Shown in pieces: positions 36,261-48,497 of a DNA stretch of 64,000 nt. The translations under genes were made by a program, and so were the position numbers. Origin of the DNA: Irpex lacteus (lineage: Eukaryota; Basidiomycota; Agaricomycetes; Polyporales; Irpicaceae); assembly GCA_001986395.2 (NCBI GenBank), contig MQVO02000020.1:574100-638099 (forward strand), read 5' to 3'. Each line of letters starts with the position of its first letter. Position 1 is the first letter of the stretch. A model generated the notes under the pieces. It saw only the letters and a program-made list of their open reading frames with translations, was not told where the DNA came from and did no database searches.

Positions 36261-36614
36261 GAATGGACCGACAAATTTGAACAAATCACGAGAAGCTAAT
36301 GAAACATCTGTGAAGTTTAGTCGATACGTTTAAGCTATCAGCAATACATTGTACTTCAGAGCTTGTGCGCAGGACTCTTGCGAGGAAAATCAGAGTATTC
36401 GGTGTAGTCAAGTTGTATTCGTTGCAAGGGTGTGAGTGCAAGGAGCTCGAGGAATACGCGAAGTTAGTGATGAATTAGCGCTCAATGTTACTTAACTTCC
36501 AAAAGGGGCTTATCGGATAAGTGCAGTAAAATAATATGAGATGCATAATGAGCAGGCCCTGCTTGTTGCGCATGCGCATCTCCTTCGTGTAAACTCTTCC
36601 GTATTCCAGTCATC
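36261..36614. other. Intergenic: end of SDR duplication and Ubp2 promoter
   Basis: The first 230 bases are the fading 3' edge of duplication copy B; the rest leads to the ATG at 36615. No clear TATA box was seen. Confidence 0.4.
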
Positions 36615-39600
36615 ATGAGCGGAAGCACACCCCCACGGCAGCACTCGAAGCCTCTATCACCTTCCAGGAAGCAGTCTGTCGACGCGGAACCGTTGGAGAA
36701 GGAGAACCAAGCACCAAAGGCTCGTCGACCTCTTCCTACTCCCAGCAAAGATGCGCACGCCCCCATCCCTGCATCAACATTCTATGGGACTGCCACGGAT
36801 GCAACTTCCAAGTCACAGTCTAGAGCTACTGGCTCTTCGTATACAACCTACGCTCCTCCTTCGTCGCCGCCTCCGTACCACAAGACCAAAGAGGTGTCGC
36901 CGTTCCGTGAACCAGAGTTGGTGGATGATGAACCAATTCCTCCCCTTATCGCTGAGGACGGCTGGGGTGCAGTTGACCCTACTCCCTGGGAAGCCGGCTG
37001 GGGCACTTGGGATAATAGTGCAGCTAAACAGGTAGACATCGATGGCAGGAACGATGAGGAAGAGTGCAACTGGTGCGACCAGGCCACTCGGGAGAAACAC
37101 AAGAGACCTGGACCCGGTATACTTCCACCATTATTGTCTCACTGTCTTCATAACCCGGAGCATACCTTGTACTCAGTCACAGCGAGCGCACCGCCTCCCA
37201 AACACGCTTCCACCTCCTCTACAGCGTCGGCTTCTTCATCCGCAGCTGGAGGCTCGTCCCCGCCACCTGCTAACCCGGTTCCTCCTCCAAATGCTGACGA
37301 GATCCGAACTGCCATTCCCCATCCCAATGCGTACTATTGTAAAGAACACAATGGATGGGTTCTGCTATATTGGTGCTCATCGACGGTCCTGCCTCCCATT
37401 GTGCCCTCGTACCAATACGAGCATCCGCTTCCGGACCAGACTAGGCGTAAACGGACAGCTTCTTGCGTGGGCGATGCGGAGAACGTAGTGAGCCAAGCTA
37501 ACCGAACCCATCACTTCCATAAATACGCTGCAGCGGTTGATGCTCGTACTTTGAATATTCCGTTCAAGCGAAGCGAATGGGAGTCGGAGGTGCGGCAGAA
37601 GCGGAGGAACAGGAGCGTCACCCTTCGAATTGAGGGCGATGCAGGCGAGACGAGTACGCAGGGGGAGAGTGTCGAGGAACCTGAAGGCGACCTTCTGGAC
37701 CTCTACGTTTGTTGCCAGTGCTCGGTGTACTGCCTGGTCTCCCAGCACGTCATACCAGGAGTTATCCCATTACGAAGGGTGGAAGAATTCGTAAAAGATA
37801 AGTCCGAAAACCCTACGGTGGGCAAGACAAGCTCGATCGCGGTCGTATCTGGCTGGGAGACAATCATCACGTATGTTTCGACTCTACCTCTGCATTATAT
37901 GTATCTAATTACCCCATGCCACAATGTATTTGCGTTTATTGCTTGGCCTCAAACATTGCGTGAACAGTATAGTGGAGAACCGTCTATGGCGAGGAGAGAA
38001 CCGTGTTCTCCCCGTCGGACGACCGAAATTCCAATCCAAGATTGGGTGGTCACCTACAGTGTGAGTTTTCGCGAATATCGTGTGTAAAGATGCACGAGGT
38101 TCTCAACTTTTCTTAAATAACCACGCAGGCAACGCGTCTTTGAATCACTTGATTTTACCGTGCAGTCTCTGTCGGAGGATACGGAAATAGCTTTGAATCC
38201 ACCATCTGTCGACCCCACAACGCCAGCAGGCAAACGCAGCAGAGCGAAACTCCTTCGTGCTTGGGTTGAGATAAGCACTTGGCTGACGTTGTATCTCAAG
38301 AGCAAGCCCAGTGGGTTACCTGCCATTTTCTGAGTGTTTATGTGCTAATACCCCCAACAGAGGATTTGGGTGGATATCATACCCAAGTTCTTCATGTGAA
38401 TGTCCAGAGCGCAACGGAGATGGTCCAATCTGCCATTGGTGCTCATCTCAACCAGAGTGCGTTGGGTCATATCGGTACAGACTAAATTATTGACGCAGCT
38501 TTGGTTTCTAGTCCCACGAGGGTTGCTACCGCCGCGGTTGATTGGCTATGAGCCTTTGGAGAGGGCTTGGGAGGACTTGGGTCTAACACCAACGTCCTAC
38601 TCGCCTGGTAAATATAGTCTTCTGTTATCACAAATATGACCTCTCTCAACATTTCACAGAGATTCTTATGTTCGCCTATCTCGCGCAGTGTCGTTGCGAC
38701 CCTGCCTCCACCATCACCTACTTCACTCATCTTAACGAAATCGTCGAGACGATGAAGAACCTCGGCGTCAACCCACCGGACCCTCTGCAAATGCTCGTAG
38801 TTGAAGAAAGATCACGGCATCGATTCACATTCTCCGACTACAATAAAGCTCTGGAAATTTTAGGATTTGGAAAGGACAACACACTGGGCGTCGAGCTGGA
38901 GGACGACGTCCCAACGAGTTTCATCATCCAGGCTTGGAAGGACGCGGTGAAACGTTCATGGCATGACCCAGAAGGAGCACAGCTTCGCACCGACCTCAAC
39001 GAAGCGTTCAAGATTGTCGCTGACCAGAGACAAAACCCGGAGCTACGGAAGGCATGGGAGCAGGGCAAAGTGAGCCTGATGACACCGGACGCGGCTTATT
39101 CGACATTGGAAGTTCCCCACGATACGGACGAGGATATGCTCGTGACGATCTTCAATATGCGGGTGAGTCCTAGGAAGTGGATCTCTAACTGGGTGAGTTT
39201 GTTCATAGAAGTGTTTTCGTCAAGGTGGAGGACCAACCTGCTCAGGCCGACAAGATGCGTGAGGCTCTCAACGTCATAGCGGAAGTAAGAGATAGCGGCC
39301 GACTCCGTCAGTTCCTCGAAACCGGTCTTGATCGTATGTCACATATCCAATGTTCGTCGGCCTTCTTTAATGTTTACCTTTTCAGCTGGGGATGCCACCT
39401 CTGAAACTCGGTTGGACATGCCGCGGGGTCTTAACCAGCTGGGGAACACGTGCTATCTCAATTCCTTGTTGCAGGTCAGTAATTCGGGGCAATCTTTAGA
39501 AAAAGCTCCACGTTGACACGGTGTTTAGTACTTTTACACGATCAAGGATTTACGTGCTGCCGTTGCCCCAATGGGAGGGAAACTCGCCGATCCTAGTAAA

Positions 39601-41609
39601 TTCACCGATGACGAGCTCAAGAAGCATCGCGTTGGCGGCAGAATAGTTACTCGAAGAGAGGTTTCTCGCTCCAAGAAGTGTAAGCTATTACTTGCTGACA
39701 GTCTTTTGCATGGCTCACTGAACCTCCAGTCGTCAACCAACTTGCTGAGCTCTTCTGGAACCTCGAGTATTGCGATCAAGCAGCAGTGACTCCATCGTTA
39801 GATCTGGCCAAGCTCGCCCTAGTCACATCGCAAGACGAAGAGGAGGATGACGTGAGCGGTGGTTCGAGCACAGATGCCTCCAACGACACCGATGCCACTC
39901 TCGTCGAAGACGGCCCAGCTCGTCCACCCCAAGAAAGAGCATCCCAGTCGCCTCCTCGTGAGTCCTCCCCATCCGGTTCAGTCCTAGGCAAGCGGAACCG
40001 CCACCCGACAAGAAAGTCGTCTGATATGGATGTAGACAATGAGCATGTTGATGCTGACAAGGATGGGTTCGTGATGGTGTCGAAGCCGTCGTCGCCTGTT
40101 GAAACTCGTCGGGCGAGTCCTCCTGCTAGCTCGTCTCCCGCTAAGCTCAAGAAGAGTCCGCCTCGTCAAGAGGATGTGGAGATGAAGGACAAGTCGAAGA
40201 AGCCTGCGACTGAGGAGAAGGCTCCTCCGCTGCCTCCTCGGAAACGCGCAGCAGCAGATTCTATCATGATGTTCGGTGCGTCTTCTCATGACTACGCATA
40301 AATTGTACAAGAGTGAATATCTAATGTTACTGCCCAGGTCGTCAACATGACGTATCGGAGTGCATGGATAACTGCATGTTCCAGATTGAGACTGCTCTGC
40401 TTGACTTGCAGAACCAGGAAGTTGGCGGTGCTGCAACTGACAAGACCAGCATCATCAAGCGGTGAGTACTCTCGCAGGCACGCTTGTTACAAACAGGAAT
40501 TTACGACTGTGCTTGTAGGCTGTTCTACGGCAAGAAACGCCAGCGACTTACGCATTTGCGCTCAGAAGACGCCGCGAAGCATCGTACGAATTCAACGCAC
40601 GAGAAGGAAGATCTGTTCTCGCATCTTCATCTCAACGTTGCCGACGAAGGTTTCGATCTGTACGACGGGCTCGGCAGATATTTCGATGATATCGTGGAGC
40701 TCGAGGGCACGAAGAAGCGCATGGAAGTCACAATCACGGAATTGCCTCCTCTTCTACAGATTCAGCTTCAGGTGCACCTGTTTCATTTGGCGTTTGGTAA
40801 CATCGATATCGCTAACTCTGGATCCACTTAGCGAGTTCAATTCGATAGAGAGACTCAGCAAGCGTACAAGTCTCAGGCGTATGTCAAGTTCGGAGAGACG
40901 CTCTGCATGGATCGTTTCCTGGACAGCGCGGATCCTGAAAAGAGGTCACGGTCCAAGGATATCCAGACTCGGCTCAACACCAGCAGAGACCGTATACAGC
41001 GCCTTACTCAGGGCAAGGTGAGTAAAGACCTTACTGTGATGTAGAGCATCGACACTCAAACTATACTATAGCACGCACCGTTCGCCCCTGCGCTTGGAGC
41101 AACCGCCGAGTTCCTTTCGACTCAACCCGAGTTAACCGGAGGAGACTCCGATCTGATTTCTCGTGTTAGTCACGAGCAATCTCTAGTTGTGTCTCAGCTC
41201 GAGAAGGAACGCGCGAATGCAAGCAAGCTGAAGAAGGAGCTTGAGGACTTGTGGAAAAACGACAGTGCGGCGTTGTACGAGTTGAGCTCGGTCTTCATCC
41301 ACAGAGGATCTTCGCCGTCATTTGGACACTATTTCTTCTACTCTCGCAATCTCCCTGCCAACCCGGACCAGTGGTTCAAGTACAACGACTCGAGTGTCAC
41401 CGTCGTTTCGAAGGAGGAAGTGTTCGCTGACACAACGGGCTCTACTGCCAATCCTTACATGGTTCGTGATTTGCTGCTCTACTGCCGACGTCAGACATTG
41501 ACGAGATCTTGTTCACCAGTTGGTCTTTGCCCGCAAAGGCGCAGAGGTCATTGAGACCGTCCATAGAGTTGATATCGCTGCTCTCGAGGCAGATTCAACC
41601 CCAGCTTGA
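36615..41609 (+). CDS. UBP2: Ubiquitin carboxyl-terminal hydrolase, Ubp2-like (USP family)
   Basis: Cysteine protease that removes ubiquitin, with a preference for K63 chains in the yeast homologue. A Pro/Ser-rich disordered head (SPSRKQSVDAEPLEKENQ) is followed by a Cys/His-rich N-terminal module (EEECNWCDQATREKH, LLSHCLHN, LYVCCQCSVYCLVS) and a long helical region. The USP domain starts at about 39418 with PRGLNQLGNTCYLNSLLQ; the catalytic Cys codon is 39451-39453. A long acidic/Ser insert (about 39790-40290, with EEDDVSGGSSTDAS) splits the domain, as in Ubp2. The His box HYFFYSRN has its catalytic His at 41327-41329, followed by WFKYNDSSV. The last intron joins NPYM to LVFARKG, ending DSTPA-stop. 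Many short introns. Exact borders in 38050-38700 were not all resolved. Confidence 0.85.
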
Positions 41610-42339
41610 AGCCATGAAGCCTGTCACTAATATTTTGAGACTTGATGTATGTACTGCCAGGAAATCTGACCCGCTCTTGCATCTGTATTATACAAGCATT
41701 CACGACCCTGTATCAAGCCATTGTCGTATTTAATGTATTCGTTCTGTGTAGCCATAGCTGTGTCTCGCCTCATCCACTTCAGCGTTAACCATGCCGAGAT
41801 CCAGGCCATCCGGATGTCAATGTCGCGGAACGTGGCAAGAGCGCCCTCTTCGGCGCCGAGTTGCATAGCCCACAGGCCCGGATCTGCGTCATGCAAAGTC
41901 CGTCGCAGCAAGTGAAAAGCTTTGAATTCTACTGTCATCCTCGAACCTCAGGTGCACGACTCTATTCGCGTTCAAGATGTTCCTCTCAGCACAGCCAGGC
42001 CAAGAAATTGGTTGTCCCTTGAAATCTTACGATGCGTGTGGGGATGTCAAGGGATGTGATAAGGCATGGACATGGGCGGGTGTTGTGTGCAACGTGTAGG
42101 CAAAGAAGACGGAGAACGGTCCCTTCCAGGTGATTTGGAACGAGAAGAATTCCCAGTTGATGGCCAGAACTCTTCCCCGGAAGCCATCACATCTCCCAAT
42201 TCAGCCACTATTCAGTCGCGCAATGGATCCACCTTGGCGTGCCTTTCTCGCTAGCCTCCCCCCATCCTCGCAGTCCTTGGCTTTGTACACCACATCACTC
42301 TGACTTGTCTCCTCGACGTGTCCAACGACGCTCGACGAC
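41610..42339. other. Intergenic, nothing recognised
   Basis: About 730 bases between the deubiquitinase and the NIPA gene. A 103-codon minus frame (41627-41938) and short plus frames show no recognisable family. No tRNA or repeat was seen. Confidence 0.35.
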
Positions 42340-44814
42340 ATGTCCTCGCCGTCTGTGTCGGCGATGGCTACCTCTGCCCCATCACAACCACACCAGTTTC
42401 GAGTGTGGGTACTCCATTTCCTCTACTGGTCCGACTTTTCTCACCCCTTCACAGTGTCGGTGTCTGCCTCGCGATTGGCAGCGGTGTTCTCATCGGATCG
42501 TCTTTCGTGTTCAAGAAGAAGGGGCTGCTCAAGTCACAGCATGGACAGGCTGCTGGAGAGGGCGTGGCGTACCTAAAGTCGGTGAGTCTTATCGTTGAGT
42601 TGGACTACTCCCCGATATTCACGGCATGCAAAACAGCCCATGTGGTGGACAGGCATGATTATTATGATCCTAGGGGAATTGTGTAACTTTGCGGCATATG
42701 CATTTGTGGAGGCCATCATCGTCGTACGTGCTTCCTCTACTGTTCGCAGCTTTCGACGCTCAGGCGTTTCTCCAAGACACCCATGGGCGCTCTATCCGTC
42801 GTTATATCCTCCCTGCTATCGCACTTCATCCTCGACGAAAGACTATCTCTCTTCGGCTGGATATCTTGTGTTCAATGTCTCCTCGGTTCATCCATTCTTG
42901 CTCTCAACGGCCCTGAGGAACAAAGTGTAACGACTATCAAAGAATTCCAACATCTCTTTGTGACACCCTGGTTTCTCGCGTATGGTGGCTGCGTTATCCT
43001 TATTGCGGCGTTTCTTGCCCTATGGGTGGCACCGAGATACGGAAAGAAGAGCATGTTGCCATGTGAGTAGAGTCTTCATAACTTATAGCTCTCGCTAACC
43101 ACGACCCTTGATCCTATAGATATAGGGATCTGCAGCCTCATCGGTGGGCTTAGCGTCAGTTGTACACAAGGACTTGGAGCATGCATCCTGACGAGTATAC
43201 GAGGTGACAACCAGGTACGTGATCCTATGTCGGCTATGAACTAGATTGACCGATGGACCCTCTTTTAGTTCAAGTACTGGTTTACTTATTTTCTATTGAT
43301 ATTTGTTGTCATAACGTTGTGTAGGTCTTCTGAACTCATGCTGTAAATTCTCTGCTCACCATAGTTTAGTGACGGAAATATATTACCTCAATGTTGCACT
43401 CGCACTATTCAATACTGGTGAGTAGCATGTTAACCCGATGTGTTCCCGCGCTTATCATCTTCTACAGCGATGGGTGCGTACCTCAATGGTACTGTTTTGA
43501 ATACCGGACTGATGACTTATGCCGATAGTAACACCGACTTACTATGTGACATGTGAGTATAGACACTTTATTTCAGGTCCGCTCCGTGCTAACAGATCTT
43601 CAGTCACCTTTTGTACACTTGTCACATCTGTCGTACGTACACTCCCTCTTCACGTACGTTATACTTGCGTACTAACCAAGGCGTTAGATCCTGTACAAAG
43701 GTCTCAAGGCCTCTGGGTCACAAATTGTGACCGTGGTTCTTGCATTCTTCGTTATTTGTACTGGGATATTTATCCTCCAAATGTCCAAGGTCGACCCGAG
43801 GAGACTTACTCAGGTACGTGCGGTGCCCGATATGATACACCGATTATATGCTTATTAGAAAACCTACAGGTTGACGAGCATACCGCGCTGCTGCTTGAGG
43901 CAGCCCGCTCAGAGATTGACCCTCTCGCCGTCCGCAGGGCAAGTGTTCGTCGCTCAGCAACACTACGCTCCCGCCGATCGCGACACTCCAACGTTCGCTC
44001 TCAAATCTCGTCGGACCGTGCGCCAAGCGACGTGTTTGGAGCAGCACCACAAGTCTCTCTACCTGGGCACATCACTGGCGAGGATTCCTTGGAAGATTTC
44101 GATCTGGACTTCGACGATCTTGCATCTACACAGGAAATCGTCCAGAGAACGGAAGCACCGGGCATGGACTCGCTACGAGGCACGTTCGGTGCGATTGGGA
44201 CGATCATTCGCGCGAAACGGAGAGCCAGGGCACTGTCTGCTGCCAGTCACGCGAGAGCTGAGTTGTCGGGACATGTGGTGCATGGGCAAAGCTCGAATTC
44301 GAGATCGGAGGAAGGTGCTCGTTCTATGGCGAGGAGCGGAAGTGGGACGAGTGGACACAGACCCAGTTGGCTACCTCACGGGGCTTGGAATACACCACGA
44401 GGGAGTCGGTTCCAGGCGATGGAGATACCCGACGACGCCCCTCCGGTGCCACCACTACCAGATCTCGAGAAAGGACACGTAGAGATGCGCGAGAATGGGA
44501 ATGGGAATGCGACGCGACAGAGTCGAAGTGCCGTTAGCAGCTTTGTCGAGTTGCCGTCGGTGTTCTTCCGCTCGAGGACCCCATCGCCGGCGGCTCCGCG
44601 GACGTCCATGACACAGTTGGAGTCGTTGAAGGAGAAGCCTAGTCAACAGACTTTGGCGTCTCAGAAACCGCTGTCGGTGATAGAATCGGAGAAGTCGCCG
44701 ACGGTGGGTGAGCCTGGATCGTCTGGTAGCTCTGGGGAGGCGAATGATGAGGGGAACAGCGACGACGAGGGATCGTTCAAGTCGTTGAACGAGAAGGACA
44801 TAACAGAGTATTGA
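42340..44814 (+). CDS. NIPA-type magnesium transporter (DUF803)
   Basis: Membrane carrier of the NIPA family, related to EamA transporters and linked to Mg2+ uptake in animals. The start MSSPSVSAM joins across the first intron to GVCLAIGSGVLIGSSFVFKKKGLL, the family signature. About nine membrane helices follow, among them PMWWTGMIIMILGELCNFAAYAF, PMGALSVVISSLLSHFIL and TFCTLVTSVILYKG. Eight or more introns, several splitting single helices. The C-terminal cytoplasmic tail is long (about 330 residues), rich in Ser, Arg and acidic residues (EHTALLLEAARSEIDPL, APPVPPLPDLEKGH), and lies mostly on one exon; such tails are common in Agaricomycete members and may carry regulatory phosphosites (inference). 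It ends EKDITEY-stop. Confidence 0.88.
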
Positions 44815-45265
44815 GGATGGGAGGAGGGTCTGGATATCTTTATCTTTACTTCGGATATTTTATACTGTATACGACACATTTATTAGCATCGTGGACAACG
44901 AGATGTAACGACCACGTCTATATCATACAAACTCTTTTCACGAAATCCAACTCGAAGGCAGGCGGCCGGGGTGCATGCCAATATATGCAGTTACTTTTGG
45001 TAAACGAGTGCTTTGTGGCGCGGCTTCTGTCGGGCCGGCATGGCAAGGGCAGTCATGGTGATCACTGTTATCCTGTGCCAGTATTCTTGTGGCCACCATC
45101 CAGATCGCGGACTATTGACCCTTCACTATAGCATACCCAGCAGGGCTGGAACCCGGATTTAGAGCCTGAGGTTAACAGAGACACGCAACGTGTTCATCCT
45201 CGAGCATAAGGACAAGATCAACATCCACAACCGTCACGACCTCATTCTAGTTCACCGCGGTCACC
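44815..45265. other. Intergenic, NIPA 3' flank and EXO84 promoter
   Basis: About 450 bases. No gene seen. A tRNA-like string near 45140 was examined and rejected because the arms do not pair. Confidence 0.4.
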
Positions 45266-48040
45266 ATGCAATCTCTACGAACTCGCAAGCCGTCGCAGGC
45301 GAGCCGGCCAAACAGACAGAAGACCCAGAAGACGTCCAAGCCAGATGGCACGACCATACAGGCCCGTCGGGCGACGCGAGTCGACGACAAGATCAAGAAA
45401 CGAATGTCTATGCGGTATGCGGACATATCGTCCCCTACGAACATCTCTGCGCCCGCCGTGCCGAGTATTCCGTTGGGGTTGAGGCCTGGGGGTGTGATTA
45501 CGAGGGAGCCGGATAGTTATTTGGAGGAAGATCCCAGGGCGAGGGGGAGGAGGGAGGAGGAGATGAAGGAGGAGCAGAGGAAGGCGGATTTGAAGATGTT
45601 GGACCAGGATAGGTTTGACCCTGATGCATGTAAGAGTCAATATTCGATATGATGAGAAGATGATATCTGAAGATAGGGTTCTATAGTCTTAAAGTCGAAG
45701 ATGGCCAATTCCACGGAGGCGGAACTGCGGACGCTGCAGTCGTCTCTCCATGACTTGAAGAACAACGTCGCGACAGATTTGCAGAGAAATGTGTTCAAGA
45801 AGTGAGTAGTTTCCATTTGTAGAGAGCGCTGGACATGTTAATAATGAACTGCAGTTATGCTGAGTTCGTTGTAGTCTCGAAGGACATCAGCACGCTTGAG
45901 AACGAAATGCTCGAATTCAAGGAGGCGCTATCTGAATGGAAAGGCATGCCGTCGCTACTACACATAGACGATTCTGCATCTGTAGCGGGTATGAGACACA
46001 CTTTATCTACAAAGGCTTCCTCTCACAAGCATCCCCTCCTGCAGAGCGTAGAAGGAACGTTCGATCGTCCATTGCCGATCTCAAGGTCCTATACGCGAAC
46101 CAAATGCAGACCCTCCATACCCAAATCGAAGGTTCGAGCAAGTTTGTGCCTACGACGCCCGGGAGGCATGTCATCATGGAGATGGACAACATCTCCTCGC
46201 TCAACCCCGCAACATACAAGGTTGATCATGCGATCCGGTTCATCCTCCTCGATGATGCTGTTCTTGTCGCGCGGAAACGGAAACGGAGGAATAATGCCGA
46301 GACCGATAAGTTGGTTGCTGAACGGTGCTGGCCTCTGAATGAGATGCTAGTGCTGGACACGAAAGACACAGCGAGTGAGTTTATTGGCCTGATTATGTTT
46401 TTGCTCTATACTGAGCTGTATTGCGCGCACTTGGTGATAGCGATGACCAACGTATTCAAGATCAGGTATAATAAAGAGACACATGTATATCGGACAGAAG
46501 TTGCTGCAGACAAGCGCAGTCTCCTCATGCAGTTCCGCGCTGTCGCGGAGGAACTTGCTGCTAAGAGGCGAAAGGAGCGTGAAGGCGAACACCAACGTCG
46601 CAAGAGTATGTGGGGCGGTGGCGACGTAAGTCATATCTCCACAATTAAAGATTATGCAATAGCTCACGAACCTCTCTCGCAGCGAAACTCTAACACATTT
46701 CCTCCTGATATGCCTCCCTTGCCCGACTTCCTCGCGGGACTAGGTGACAAATCCGACGCGAAGGAGAAGGCTGAGAGGGACGCTCGATGGATCGGAGAGT
46801 TTTCCGATGACTTGACTGTCGCTATTGCTCTGCGAAAATTCGATGAAGCGGTGGCCCTGGTTCGGGAAGGTCAGTCAAACTCTACCAAACCAAAACTTCT
46901 TTCCTAATTCGTTCATCTCAGGCGAGAGCAAGGTCTCCAGCATGCCGAACGTGTCAGCCAAGTTGACTCCGCTGAAGACCTCCTTGACGTCTGCCCTACT
47001 CCAGTCACTTGCGTTACCGTCGAATCGCAAGTCGAACGTTGTGCATCTGATCGGACTCCTCAGTCAGCTTGGGGCGGGTGCTGCAGCGCGAAGTACTTTC
47101 CTTAACTCTCGAGCAGACATGATGCGTAAACGGGTTCGGATGATCACGTTCGAGGGTGATATCGTGTCGTACATTGGCGACTTGGCCACTGTTGTCTTCA
47201 CTGGAATCAAGCACACTGCCGATTGGTTCTTGGCGAGCTTCAAAGAGAACGAGGTCTCTAGCTGTACGTTGAACCGGCACATAATACTCAACCTGTACTG
47301 ATTGTTGCTTTGTAGCATTCGTTCAGTGGGCCAAGATTGAAGTCGAGAAATATGCGGAAATGTTCAGGAAACAAGTCTACAGTCTGGACGTTGACCCCGA
47401 AGTTATCGACTCAGCGATCAGAGTTACTAAGATGCAAAGCAAGAAGGTTCGCTGCAATTTATCTTCATCATACACACGACAGTGCACTAATAATGGATCC
47501 TCGTAGCTCCTTGAGGAGTACGGGCTAGACTTCCGCTTCCTCCTTGATAAAGTTCTCTTGGAGAACCCAGAAGAACCGTCAAGCCCGAAACCACCCGCGT
47601 ACAAACCTCATGCAAGGACTCAGAGCTATCCCGGCCCAGTTCGAACACCTGCCTCTACTCCAAGGTCACGGTCCCCCGCTCCCACTCTCGCTGCACCGAC
47701 TCCTCTAAGAACCGTCCGTTCACCTCCCGTTCCGCCCATACCCATAGCTGCCTTACCCGCCAACGGCCTATCACTGACACAGCCACCGATACCCTCACCA
47801 GGGAACACCCCATACCCACGAGCGGGCACTCATTCACCTGCGTCCACTAATCGCTCGTACTCTCCCATGCCCTCGACTCCCCCTCCCATGCCTGCTGCTC
47901 TGGCAAACTCGAGATCTGGTACTCCAGAAATTCCTCGAGGCCCGAGAGCACTCCCCCCTCGATCGTCGAATCGCCCTGGTAGTGGCACACCGAATAGGCC
48001 CCCGCCAGTTGCGATTCCTAGACGAGAGAATATGTTTTAG
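45266..48040 (+). CDS. EXO84: Exocyst complex subunit Exo84
   Basis: Part of the eight-subunit exocyst that tethers secretory vesicles at growing plasma membrane, here presumably the hyphal tip. Order: basic N-terminus (MQSLRTRKPSQASRPNRQ); Vps51/Exo84-type coiled coil (LRTLQSSLHDLKNNVATDL, then YAEFVVVSKDISTLENEM); a PH domain (about 46180-46590, RHVIMEMDNISSLN and AIRFILLDDAVLVARKRKR, a typical strand pattern); helical C-terminal repeats (about 46780-47580, FSDDLTVAIALRKFDEAVAL); and a Pro/Ser-rich tail (VPPIPIAALPANG) that is unusually long. It ends RRENMF-stop. About eight introns. The long tail may bind SH3 proteins (inference from the PxxP density). Confidence 0.92.
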
Positions 48041-48273
48041 TGTTATGTACTGTAGTCGCGCTGGATGTAATTTATTTCATTGCTGTTGGAATCTCATTTT
48101 CTCTTCTATGACGCGTATAACGTCCACAATGTTTACTGTCTACACGAACAGTCAAGGATCTTTCAAGTTGTAGGAATTATGTGCCGCAGACTCCACAGTA
48201 CTCACGCCTCGGGAGCGCGAACTCGCCGCCGAGCTGAGTCTGTGCACCTGGTCCGTGCGCACGCGCCTACGAG

Positions 48274-48281
48274 TATATAAA
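48274..48281 (+). promoter_or_regulatory. TATA box of the U1 snRNA gene
   Basis: TATATAAA lies 34 bases before the U1 5' end (48308), a standard distance to the start of transcription. It supports 48308 as the RNA 5' end. Confidence 0.7.
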
Positions 48282-48307
48282 TCCTGTCGCGCCCTTCTGA
48301 ACACCTC

Positions 48308-48483
48308 ATACTTACCTTGATGGCACAGGCCCCTTCACGGACCTGGGTCTGTGGGCCGTGGGGTCCTTCCATAGCACGGCGACCTTGTCCATACAGAGGG
48401 AGCTCGCGGTTTGTATGGGCTTCGGCTCATGCACCGTCTCAATATTTTCCTGTCCTGCTTCGGCCCTCGGGCTGGGCAGGCCA
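48308..48483 (+). ncRNA. Probable U1 spliceosomal RNA
   Basis: The first ten bases ATACTTACCT equal the 5' end of U1, which pairs with 5' splice sites. The rest folds as U1 does. Stem-loop I: 48324-48332 with 48345-48353, loop CTTCACGGACCT, similar to the U1-70K loop (TCACGA core). Stem-loop II: 48356-48360 with 48375-48379. Stem-loop III: 48389-48395 with 48412-48418, seven pairs. Then AATATTTTC (48441-48449) in the place of the Sm site, overlapping by one base the terminal stem 48449-48455 with 48474-48480. Length about 176 nt, against 164 in human. A TATA box stands 34 bases upstream. The Sm site is not the perfect AATTTTTGG form and loop II lacks an obvious U1A motif, so a divergent U1 or a variant copy is possible. 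Confidence 0.78.
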
Positions 48484-48497
48484 TTTTTTTTTTTTTT
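48484..48497 (+). terminator. T14 run directly after U1
   Basis: Fourteen T follow the last stem of U1 after CCA. A T run of this kind ends RNA polymerase III transcripts, whereas U1 is normally made by polymerase II, so its role is open. It could also be a retroposition-like tail or chance. Confidence 0.45.

Larger units (their letters stand above)
34880..36490 (+). repeat. Tandem duplication, copy B
   Basis: Second unit of the SDR duplication (see copy A at 33226-34840). It starts near ttcatgattcctcctacgaag (compare ataatttctcctacggag at 33237) and fades after aagttagtgatgaatt. Most of the unit has drifted clearly, but 35249-35354 is identical to 33578-33683. Confidence 0.8.

Noticed and set aside
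33226..36490. SDR pair as a mobile element
   Set aside because: No terminal inverted repeats, target-site duplication or transposase; it is a simple tandem gene duplication.
41627..41938. 103-codon minus-strand frame (MTVEFKAFHLLRRTLHDADP)
   Set aside because: No recognisable family, no splice context; likely a chance frame in intergenic DNA.
45130..45180. tRNA-like string with GGTTCCAGCCC on the minus strand
   Set aside because: The flanking bases do not form a T stem and no acceptor or anticodon arm can be drawn.
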